Positions 8,385 to 14,573 of a stretch of DNA of 32,444 bases are shown piece by piece. A program made the position numbers and the translations under genes. Source of the DNA: Lachnospiraceae bacterium. GTDB taxonomy: Bacteria > Bacillota > Clostridia > Lachnospirales > Lachnospiraceae. The DNA lies in contig SVEA01000169.1 in NCBI GenBank assembly GCA_015057615.1, positions 1-32,444 of the forward strand. Direction: 5' to 3'. The notes beneath the pieces are model-generated. The model saw nothing but the letters and a program-made list of their open reading frames with translations. It did not search any database and was not told the DNA's origin. Position 1 is the stretch's first letter, and every line of letters starts with the position of its first letter.

Positions 8385-8445
8385 TCAAAAAGCCTTCTTA
8401 ACAAATCGTCTTCATCAAATCGCAAAAAGCAAGGGAAAACTTAAG
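8385..8445 (+). repeat. Family 1 terminal remnant overlapping the apbE 3' end
   Basis: TCAAAA-AGCC at 8385 and the next 60 bases match the left end of copy 3 (29965 onward), including CTTCATCAA and AAAACTTAAG. The rest of the repeat is missing. The stop codon and last codons of apbE lie inside it. Confidence 0.75.
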
Positions 8446-9503
8446 TATCCTTCCTCCAATTTCTCTTTGATATAATCAGGAAAGTGTTCGCTGTATCGGA
8501 TTTCCCCATCCGGCAGGATCCACATAGCTTCCGCATCAGGAAGACTTTCAATAAAAGCCTTTCCTTTTTTGAAGGGCATATTATAGATCGCCGTCGATAA
8601 GGCATCCGCCCTGCCGGAATCCTCGCAAAGTATGGATACTGCGGTAAAATATTCGGAGGGCATTAAGGTCTTCGGATCAATGATATGATGATATATTTTA
8701 CCATCGACAGTATAATAGCGTTCATAATTACCACTTGCCACCAGAGACATATCAGTTAATCCCATCGTATGGATACTTGTCTGTTCCGAGGTTTTATCAG
8801 GATTCTGGATGCCAACGCTCCAAAGCTCTTTATCCTCTCCTTTCGTACCTGCTGCGCGGGTATTCCCGCCAACACTAAGAAGAAAGTCGGAATATCCCTG
8901 CTCCATTGCTATACGGGCAACCTGCTCTGTTGCGTAGCCCTTTGCAATTGCACCGACATCCAGGCTCATATGTTCCTCCGGTAGATAGACGCTGGAGTTC
9001 TCTTCATCAATTATGAGCTTATCGATGTCCGTATAAGCATCTGCCTTTATTAAATCCTCCATCGGAGGAAGCTTTGCATTCGCGGGATCATCAATTCCGG
9101 CGGTACGGTAATCATGCCAGATCTCCAATACGGGACCGAGGGCAATATTCACGGTGCCATCCGTAAGCTGATACATTTCCTTTGAAAAGAGCAGCAGATC
9201 AAGAATCCGTTGATCCACCTTTACAGGAGCGATACCGGCATTATCATTAATGGTCTTGATATTATTAACCCCTTCATAGAGGTCATATTTATCATATAAT
9301 TCATGGTACTCTTTCAGATTATCGTAGATCAGCTGGGAAAATTCTTTAAAGTCCTCTTCACTGTCCGAGTACGCAACAATTTCCGTTACGGTATTAAACA
9401 GAATGAGAAAGCTTGCCTGGTATTTTTTTGGCTTATGCATACCACAGGAAGTCACACTCAGCATAGTAAGGATCGTAATAATAGTAAGTATTCGTCTTTT
9501 CAT
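8415..9503 (-). CDS. apbE: FAD:protein FMN transferase ApbE (flavinyltransferase lipoprotein)
   Basis: 362 residues. Lipoprotein signal MKRRILTIITILTMLS with lipobox VTSC (Cys20), so it faces the cell exterior. Family landmarks: TDGTVNIALGPVLEIW, the conserved DVGAIAKGYA, SVGGNTRAAG, the HHIIDPKT block and GRADALSTA near the metal site. ApbE moves FMN from FAD onto a Thr in the target motif, in substrates such as FMN_bind domains. Two candidate substrates are nearby: the reductase at 1722-3494 (DGVSGAT) and the lipoprotein just upstream (two DLKSSVT motifs). The usual Gly after DPxT is Leu here (DPKTLMP). About the last ten codons and the stop lie within a family 1 repeat remnant, so the native C-terminus may have been replaced. 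The ATG follows AGGAGTTGATAAAGA. Confidence 0.93.
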   Translation of the reverse strand: MKRRILTIITILTMLSVTSCGMHKPKKYQASFLILFNTVTEIVAYSDSEEDFKEFSQLIYDNLKEYHELYDKYDLYEGVNNIKTINDNAGIAPVKVDQRILDLLLFSKEMYQLTDGTVNIALGPVLEIWHDYRTAGIDDPANAKLPPMEDLIKADAYTDIDKLIIDEENSSVYLPEEHMSLDVGAIAKGYATEQVARIAMEQGYSDFLLSVGGNTRAAGTKGEDKELWSVGIQNPDKTSEQTSIHTMGLTDMSLVASGNYERYYTVDGKIYHHIIDPKTLMPSEYFTAVSILCEDSGRADALSTAIYNMPFKKGKAFIESLPDAEAMWILPDGEIRYSEHFPDYIKEKLEEGYLSFPLLFAI

Positions 9504-9544
9504 TCTTTATCAACTCCTGTATTCGATGTCGTAGTGCCGTAGGA

Positions 9545-9586
9545 AGTAAGAAAGAGGCCGTGCAAAAGTAAATTTGCAACAGCCTC
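9545..9586 (-). terminator. Terminator between the two-repeat lipoprotein gene and apbE
   Basis: On the minus strand GAGGC, then TGCAA/TTGCA, then GCCTC form a stem with a small bulge, followed by TTTCTTACTT. As no separate apbE promoter was seen, partial read-through may set a low enzyme-to-substrate ratio. Confidence 0.75.
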
Positions 9587-9620
9587 TCATCTATGCAATA
9601 CAATTCGTTCGATTTATTCC

Positions 9621-10628
9621 TTATTTTGCAGCTAAGCCGGCTCTGTCGACTACAGTTAAGAATTCACCAATTGCTATCGTTACGGAACTCTTAAGATCAT
9701 CGCTTGTTGCTTTGCCTGAGTCGTCTAAAGCGATACCCTTTACATCAGCAACGGTCTTGCCTTTAATGTAATCCGTAAATGCTTTCGCCTGCTCATACCA
9801 CTCTTTACCGATCGAGGAAGCTTTCTTCATATCATAAGCATCGCCCAATTCTGTCTTTGTTTTAAAATCAGCGCCTGATAAATCAGAGGTAATGATACCT
9901 TCGGCAGAGAATTTTACATCTGACTGAGATGCATCAATGATACTGCTGGTGATTTTGCCGCTCTTATTTAAGGTAACAACGCCGTAGTGTGTATAAGCCT
10001 GTGCGAAACCTTCTGCATCAGCCGTTGCATTTACACTGTGGCTGCCAATTCCAGAGAAGATACCTAAACCAAGCTTATCATCTGCCTGGGCGCCTAAGTC
10101 CTGTGCGTTGTTAACAGCTTTTTCAATTGCACTGACCATAGTATCAACACTCATGGTTACAGAGCTCTTTAAATCTTCCTCTGCGGGATAGCCTTCTTCT
10201 AAAGCAATCCCCTTTACTTCTGCCACGGTCTTACCTTTTACATAGTCAGCAAAAGCATTTGCCTGCTCAAACCATTCCTTACCGATTGAGGAAGCTTTTT
10301 TCATATCATAAGCATTACCAAGTACTTGTTTGGAATCGAAAGTAGCTGCAAGATCCGTTGTGATTTCACCAGCGTTATTGAAATTGATCATTGTCTGTAC
10401 TACATCGATTGCGCAGTTTTTGATAACACCCTTTGCGTCAACAAGAACGGCTACAGCAGTAGAATCAACCTGTGCCAGTCCGTCTGTGTCCCCCGCATCT
10501 TTCGAACTGTGATCTGCGGATGAAATTACTGCTAAACCTGTTTTAACTGTTTCTGATTTCGAGCTACATGCTGTAAATGAACTCATAACAAGGGCAACAC
10601 TTATAACCAAAGCAAAAATTTTCTTCAT
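9621..10628 (-). CDS. Lipoprotein with two FMN_bind-like repeats, probable ApbE substrate
   Basis: 335 residues. Signal peptide with lipobox FTAC (Cys21). Two homologous repeats, about residues 31-175 and 190-330, share blocks such as AYDMKKASSIGKEW, then a GKTVA-EVKGIAL segment. Each ends in DLKSSVT (152-158 and 311-317), which aligns position by position with the flavinylation motif DGVSGAT of the neighbouring reductase: Asp, two residues, Ser, small, small, Thr. The inference is that Thr158 and Thr317 carry FMN, making a surface electron shuttle like two-domain FMN lipoproteins of Gram-positive extracellular electron transfer. The missing Gly-Ala makes this uncertain. apbE follows on the same strand and the promoter resembles that of the reductase. 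Alternative: a non-flavin lipoprotein of unknown role. Confidence 0.72.
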   Translation of the reverse strand: MKKIFALVISVALVMSSFTACSSKSETVKTGLAVISSADHSSKDAGDTDGLAQVDSTAVAVLVDAKGVIKNCAIDVVQTMINFNNAGEITTDLAATFDSKQVLGNAYDMKKASSIGKEWFEQANAFADYVKGKTVAEVKGIALEEGYPAEEDLKSSVTMSVDTMVSAIEKAVNNAQDLGAQADDKLGLGIFSGIGSHSVNATADAEGFAQAYTHYGVVTLNKSGKITSSIIDASQSDVKFSAEGIITSDLSGADFKTKTELGDAYDMKKASSIGKEWYEQAKAFTDYIKGKTVADVKGIALDDSGKATSDDLKSSVTIAIGEFLTVVDRAGLAAK

Positions 10629-10678
10629 AAATATTCTCCTTAATTATTAAAAAATTTCGTTAAAGTTTTTTTAAGGTG

Positions 10679-10707
10679 ATTATAACTTTACGTTATGTTT
10701 TTGTCAA
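10679..10707 (-). promoter_or_regulatory. Consensus sigma-A promoter of the two-repeat lipoprotein gene
   Basis: On the minus strand -35 TTGACA (10702-10707), 17-bp spacer, -10 TATAAT (10679-10684): both hexamers are perfect. The block GTTATAATCACCT is shared, one base apart, with the reductase promoter at 3558-3586. Confidence 0.93.
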
Positions 10708-10744
10708 TGCATATTTTTTACGGGTTACAATATGAAACATTAAT

Positions 10745-10802
10745 TACAAAAAAATGCTATAAGTCCAGCCATGAAAATGGCTGTTTATAGCAGTTTTTTT
10801 GT
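10745..10802. terminator. Bidirectional terminator after the coat protein gene
   Basis: GCTATAA...CAGCCAT with ATGGCTG...TTATAGC form a long stem around a GAAA loop, flanked by seven A and seven T. It ends the minus-strand CotF-like gene and separates it from the next promoter. Confidence 0.9.
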
Positions 10803-10833
10803 GCGGAATGAACGCTTCATAACCCAGCAGAGG

Positions 10834-11448
10834 CTATTTTAAGGTGTACATTCCTTTGCTGATCATATAGCTGGAAATTGCTTCCCCATGCTGCTGTTCT
10901 TCCTTCTGAATGTGGTTTAATACATCCCGGATCTGGGAATCCTTAAATTCAAATATTGCGGTATCATAGGCACCGGAGACATATTTCTCGGTAGAAAGCA
11001 TATCCATACACATATCTTTGTCGGAAAGATTACCTCCTGAGGATGAGGAACCGGTACCTGCCTGGGTGCTTCCAGATTGCCCTGCTTTCTGCTGCATTGA
11101 CTGCTGCTGCCCTCCAGATTGCTGCATGGATTGTTGTTGTCCGCCAGATTGCTGACTGCTGGATTGCTGTTGTCCACCGGATTGCTGACTGCTGGATTGC
11201 TGTTGTCCACCGGATTGCTGACCGCCGCTCATGGAAGGTACTTTACCACTCATCAGCTGATTAATCGTTTGCAGATGCTCCTGCTCCGTTTGTCCGTTAC
11301 TGCGGAAGATGGATTTTAATTGCGGGTCGCTTACTTGGTTTTGATAATGATCATATTTAAGAATACATTGTTCTTCATGACTTTTCATATCCTCCAGTAA
11401 AAACTTTTCTTTTGTGGTTAAGTTTACATTGCTTATCATATTAAACAC
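10834..11448 (-). CDS. CotF-like (ferritin-like) spore coat protein with Gln/Ser-rich insert
   Basis: 204 residues. Residues about 10-65 (EEQCILKYDHYQNQ, TEQEHLQTINQLM) and about 145-204 (STEKYVSGAYDTAIFEF, IQKEEQQHGEAISSYM) form two halves of a helical coat protein of the CotF / ferritin-like family, as in many clostridial spore coat proteins. Between them lies a low-complexity linker of about 70 residues built from repeats of SGGQQQSSSQQ. The linker DNA is itself tandemly repeated (about 11100-11225) and so is a likely length-variable site. No signal peptide. The ATG at 11448 follows GCGGAGGTG. A role in the spore coat is known for the family and inferred here. It lies 67 bp after mutS2 on the same strand. 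Confidence 0.8.
   Translation of the reverse strand: MFNMISNVNLTTKEKFLLEDMKSHEEQCILKYDHYQNQVSDPQLKSIFRSNGQTEQEHLQTINQLMSGKVPSMSGGQQSGGQQQSSSQQSGGQQQSSSQQSGGQQQSMQQSGGQQQSMQQKAGQSGSTQAGTGSSSSGGNLSDKDMCMDMLSTEKYVSGAYDTAIFEFKDSQIRDVLNHIQKEEQQHGEAISSYMISKGMYTLK
11100..11225. repeat. Tandem coding repeats in the coat protein gene
   Basis: A degenerate repeat of about 30-36 bp containing GGATTGCTG(T/A)TGTCC-type units, four to five times. It encodes the SGGQQQSSSQQ linker. Slippage here would change the linker length without a frameshift when whole units are lost or gained. Confidence 0.8.
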
Positions 11449-11515
11449 CTCCGCTATTATTATTTACAGAAATGTAAAATATATCCGATATAACTTAACA
11501 TTTGCCAGGCTTTTC

Positions 11516-13465
11516 TTACGGTTCCTTTTCATAAACGATAGTAAGATCCGGCTGATGAGCTTTTTTCATCTTGTGCCTTGCCTTTCGGTTTGCTACACTG
11601 TCAAAGATAATAGAGAAGTCGTAATCCTCCGGATACATTTTTGAGGCAGAAACCTTTAATTTTAGGCGTTTATGGTTAATCATCTCTTTCTTCTTCTGAA
11701 TTTGAACACCAACCTCACCCTTTTCATTTGCCGTGCGGTATACAATGCCGATCTTTTTCTGCGGATATACGATGACACTGTCACCGACATGAAAGCGCTG
11801 GCTCCTGGTATTTGCCGGCTTTACCACCTCTTCCTTTACTAATCTGGGTAACGCGGAGTGGGGCGGCTTGGTGCCAGGGGAATCCTGCGGGGACATGTCT
11901 GCAAAGGAAGCATTTGGTATGCTTTGTTCGGCGTGGTGCTTCTTCCTGCCGTATGCCTCCTGGTAGGCACGTTCCAGCATATGATCTGGCAGACCAAGGC
12001 GTTTGGCAATCGAAAGAGCGCAGCTTTCCCCGGCTTCTCCGATCTCTAAACGGTATAAGGGCTTTAAGCTTTCCTTATCAAAGGTCATTCTGGCGTTTCT
12101 CATACCTTCCGTTTGGTCGGCATAGTCCTTTACCTCAGGATAATGGGTGGTTGCAACAAAGAGACAGTCCTTCTGCTTTAGCTCCTCTAAAATGGCAATT
12201 GCGATTCCCATGCCCTCGGCTGGGTCTGTCCCGGAACCTAACTCATCCAGAAGAATCAGACTATCCCGGTCAGATTGGCTTAAAATGTTGATAATATTCG
12301 TGATGTGGGAGGAGAACGTGGATAGATTTTCTGTAATACTCTGCCCGTCCCCGATATCGCACAGCACGGTATTATGCATGGTAAGTACAGCTCCTTCACA
12401 TGGGATATGCAGACCGCTTTGTGCCATAAGCTGTAGTAAACCCACGGTCTTTAATGCAACCGTCTTGCCGCCGGTATTCGGTCCGGTGATCACAATGCCA
12501 TGAATGCCAACTTCCATCGCAAAGTCCAAAGGGACGCACACAGAGGCATCCAGGAGAGGGTGTCTGCCCTTTGCAATCGTTATTCTCCGGTCCATGTGAA
12601 TTTCGGCAGGAATGGCTTTCATAGAAAGACTAAGCTTCGCCTTTGCAAAAATGAAGTCCAGTGTTTCCATTGCTTCCATATTGATCTGAAGCGGATATTG
12701 ATACATATTCACCAGGGCGGTCAGCTGATAGAGGATTTTTCGCTCTTCGTTGTTTTCCGCTATTTCTAGGAGGGATAATTCCTCTTTCAGCTTAGCTACG
12801 GAATGCGGCTCTATAAAATAGGTAGAGCCGGAGGCGGAAATATCCAGAACGGAGCCGCCCATCCGGTTTTTATATTCTTTTTTTACCGGGAGTACAAAAC
12901 GATTATTCCGAATCGATACATAGTTCTCGGTAAACCATTCCTTCCTGCTGCGCAGCAGGTTTTCCAGCTTTCCTTTGATCTCGGCATGGATCGAAGCGAT
13001 TTCTCTTCGAATTGTTTTAAGCTCCCGGGAAGCCGCATCATCAACGGCATAATTGCGAATTGAAATTTCGATTGCCTCATGAAGCTCGGACAGAACATGA
13101 AAGGAATCTCCGTAGCTTGCAATATTTAATTCCAGGGACTGCGCTCTTGTAAGAAAGCTCTGCATACGCCTGCAGGCGGTGATAAAGGCGTTGATTTCGG
13201 TTAGCTGCTCTGGTGTCAGCATGGAACCGGTATCCGAAAGCTTAAGGTACTTATTCAGGTCCTTCATTGTTGCAAAAGGAGGCGTACCGATACGCTCCAG
13301 GATCTCTTTCGCCTCCGTGGTATCTGATGTTTTAGCCTTTACCTCGGTTTCACTCAAATACGGCCGTAAGCCAAGAAGCTTTTCTTTTGCCGAATCCGAT
13401 ACGGCGTAATCACTCAGCATAGCCAGTATTTTATCAAATTCTAATGCAGTCATAGATTTATTCAT
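11516..13465 (-). CDS. MutS2-family ATPase lacking the Smr nuclease domain
   Basis: 649 residues from ATG 13465, which follows AAGGAGTGTG and gives the usual start MNKSMTALEFDKIL; an open extension upstream to 13552 overlaps the promoter. MutS core and clamp regions are followed by the ABC-type ATPase: Walker A GPNTGGKT (about 328-335), Walker B LILLDELGSGTDP and the TTHYPEVKDYA switch, then the dimer helix-turn-helix LGLPDHMLERA. After it there is a KOW-like GDSVIVYPQKKIG segment and a short tail. Standard MutS2 is about 780 residues with a coiled coil and a C-terminal Smr endonuclease; both are missing or shortened. The protein could suppress recombination or rescue ribosomes as reported for MutS2, but without nuclease activity. 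Confidence 0.85.
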   Translation of the reverse strand: MNKSMTALEFDKILAMLSDYAVSDSAKEKLLGLRPYLSETEVKAKTSDTTEAKEILERIGTPPFATMKDLNKYLKLSDTGSMLTPEQLTEINAFITACRRMQSFLTRAQSLELNIASYGDSFHVLSELHEAIEISIRNYAVDDAASRELKTIRREIASIHAEIKGKLENLLRSRKEWFTENYVSIRNNRFVLPVKKEYKNRMGGSVLDISASGSTYFIEPHSVAKLKEELSLLEIAENNEERKILYQLTALVNMYQYPLQINMEAMETLDFIFAKAKLSLSMKAIPAEIHMDRRITIAKGRHPLLDASVCVPLDFAMEVGIHGIVITGPNTGGKTVALKTVGLLQLMAQSGLHIPCEGAVLTMHNTVLCDIGDGQSITENLSTFSSHITNIINILSQSDRDSLILLDELGSGTDPAEGMGIAIAILEELKQKDCLFVATTHYPEVKDYADQTEGMRNARMTFDKESLKPLYRLEIGEAGESCALSIAKRLGLPDHMLERAYQEAYGRKKHHAEQSIPNASFADMSPQDSPGTKPPHSALPRLVKEEVVKPANTRSQRFHVGDSVIVYPQKKIGIVYRTANEKGEVGVQIQKKKEMINHKRLKLKVSASKMYPEDYDFSIIFDSVANRKARHKMKKAHQPDLTIVYEKEP

Positions 13466-13487
13466 TATTTTCACACTCCTTCGATAA

Positions 13488-13516
13488 ATTAAAAGCCCAC
13501 ATAAAAGCACTACCAA
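13488..13516 (-). promoter_or_regulatory. Probable promoter of mutS2-like gene
   Basis: On the minus strand -35 TTGGTA (13511-13516), 17-bp spacer, -10 TTTAAT (13488-13493). An inverted repeat GCCCAC/GTGGGC brackets the region (13495-13552). Confidence 0.5.
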
Positions 13517-13606
13517 TACAGCTGATTGAATACTCTCCGTGGGCGTAAGCATCTTAGGAAACCTTGCGTTTTGTAATAAATTTTAGCAAAAGCGGACATG
13601 GCGAAT

Positions 13607-13737
13607 GTAACAAAGAGTTTACCTTGGCAAACTCTCTTGCCGAGCGCGTTCTGCCGCAGGCAGATAAATACCTTACGTGCGAGTGCGCATCCTTAGCGGA
13701 GCTTTTTTGCCGTATAGGCCGCAATTTCATTATACGT
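13607..13737 (-). repeat. Family 2 structured element, copy C (inverted)
   Basis: Read on the minus strand it starts at the T-tract of the 13738-13773 terminator. CGTATA/TATACG (13731-13736 with 13711-13716) is followed by the conserved GCGCACTCGCACGTA box. TCTGCC/GGCAGA (13664-13650) replaces GCCAGC/GCTGGC of the other copies. AGAGTTTGCC/GGTAAACTCT (13635-13614) replaces AGAGTTTCGC/GCGAAACTCT. Pairing is kept while the sequence changes. Confidence 0.85.
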
Positions 13738-13773
13738 CAAAAAAGGCATAACAGGATAACCCTATTATGCCTT
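13738..13773 (-). terminator. Intrinsic terminator of the minus-strand unit
   Basis: On the minus strand AAGGCATAATAGG pairs with CCTGTTATGCCTT (one G-U pair), followed by seven T. It is oriented to end transcription from the promoter at 14093-14121. Confidence 0.88.
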
Positions 13774-13971
13774 GCGCTATAATCGATATTATTACACCAG
13801 TCAAAAAGACCTACCGATGATAACGGGTAAGCGGGACTGGAAATCAAGGTTGAACAAGACAGTTTATGAGTATTACTGTAAAGGCAGAAAAGTAGGGTAC
13901 AACAATAAAATGAATTGTCACTCCAATTCACATTTAATAAAAAGTACATACCCTGCATATTTAGTTAAATG
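13774..13971 (-). pseudogene. Body of a broken or non-coding minus-strand transcript
   Basis: No credible protein on the minus strand. Hairpins include AATTGgagtgaCAATT near 13918-13933 and CCAGTC/GACTGG near 13797-13840. The plus strand has an open stretch ending near 13975 with a DWKSRLNKTVYEYY-like segment but no start signal. Bounded by a good promoter and terminator, this is either the remains of a deleted gene or a structured RNA of about 350 nt. Confidence 0.45.
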
Positions 13972-14010
13972 CTAGTTAGCACAAACCTCTTTTACAGTTA
14001 ATACCGACAT
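13972..14010 (-). CDS. 12-codon ORF MSVLTVKEVCAN (truncated gene start or leader peptide)
   Basis: ATG 14010 follows GAAAGGATGG at good spacing and ends at TAG 13972. The first residues resemble the starts of ABC-transporter ATPase subunits (MS-x-LTVK-x-V), so it may be the stump of a deleted transporter gene. It could also be a leader peptide. It sits under a strong promoter and operator. Too short for a firm call. Confidence 0.4.
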   Translation of the reverse strand: MSVLTVKEVCAN

Positions 14011-14052
14011 CAAAACCATCCTTTCAAAATTGTTTTATGGATAAGGGAATCG

Positions 14053-14068
14053 GCAGAGTATCCTCTGC
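14053..14068. promoter_or_regulatory. Perfect hairpin in the 5' leader of the minus-strand unit
   Basis: GCAGAG-TATC-CTCTGC: a 6-bp stem with a 4-nt loop between the promoter and the 12-codon ORF. It could be a regulator site or an mRNA structure. Confidence 0.5.
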
Positions 14069-14080
14069 AAATTCACCTTG

Positions 14081-14121
14081 TTCCTTATATGAATTTTAAC
14101 ATAAGGAATGATTGCTGTCAA
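14081..14121 (-). promoter_or_regulatory. Consensus promoter with overlapping palindromic operator
   Basis: On the minus strand -35 TTGACA (14116-14121), 17-bp spacer, -10 TAAAAT (14093-14098). TTCCTTAT (14081-14088) and ATAAGGAA (14101-14108) are inverted around the -10, a typical repressor-site layout. No intact gene follows. Confidence 0.85.
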
Positions 14122-14159
14122 AAGAAATATCTTTGATCTTGATCGCCATCATTGACTTG

Positions 14160-14361
14160 GTTACTGTTCACACCCCATGTATACCATGCTATGATTTCGT
14201 CAAATGTATCCGAATCGGTGACGCTTCCGCTTAGTTGCATTACGTAGCGGTACATAAGGCTCCAAAATACGGAGCCAAAGTACCAACGAATGCAAATACT
14301 CCTTATCGGATATCATTTGTCGAAATCATATTATAGACTTTGCCCATGTGTGAACAGTAAC
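14160..14361. mobile_element. 202-bp MITE with 14-bp perfect terminal repeats and 8-bp target duplication
   Basis: Ends GTTACTGTTCACAC (14160-14173) and GTGTGAACAGTAAC (14348-14361) are perfect inverted repeats. The identical 8-mer TTGACTTG flanks it at 14152-14159 and 14362-14369. The interior is an imperfect palindrome (ATGATTTCG...CAAATG arms near 14187-14213 and 14308-14333). The centre holds nested stems TTGCATT/AATGCAA (14235-14241, 14289-14295), GGTAC/GTACC (14249-14253, 14280-14284) and GGCTCC/GGAGCC (14258-14263, 14271-14276). This matches the family 1 core plan. It carries no transposase. The 8-bp duplication fits several IS families, so the donor cannot be named. Confidence 0.9.
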
Positions 14362-14443
14362 TTGACTTGTTCTCCATCCCGTATCCATACTGTAAAATGG
14401 GGTAAGGAGGTGAACTGACAGCACGGTATGGCAAACTTTTACA

Positions 14444-14472
14444 TTTTAGGTTGCTAGTATTTGTGGTATAAT
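14444..14472 (+). promoter_or_regulatory. Possible promoter of the galactitol regulator gene
   Basis: -10 TATAAT (14467-14472) is perfect, but the -35 at 17 bp (TTTTAG) is poor. A small GAGGA/TCCTC hairpin followed by T-rich sequence lies at 14482-14508. Confidence 0.5.
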
Positions 14473-14573
14473 TACACATAAGGAGGAGCTTTCCTCTCTT
14501 TTTATTTGGTAAAGTTTTGAATTTGAGAAATATAGATGCTGTTGAAAACTAATATAAATGAGGAGGAGAGGGA

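Noticed and set aside
11812-12291. 159-codon open frame on the plus strand
   Set aside because: It lies antisense within the mutS2-like gene, has no ribosome site, and its product looks like random composition. It is a shadow of the MutS2 frame.
13465-13552. N-terminal extension of the MutS2-like protein
   Set aside because: The extension has no ribosome site, overlaps a promoter-like sequence and is absent from the usual MutS2 start.
13772-13975. 67-codon plus-strand ORF
   Set aside because: No ribosome site, odd composition, and it overlaps a minus-strand promoter-terminator unit. Kept only as a note of similarity with 16798-16830.
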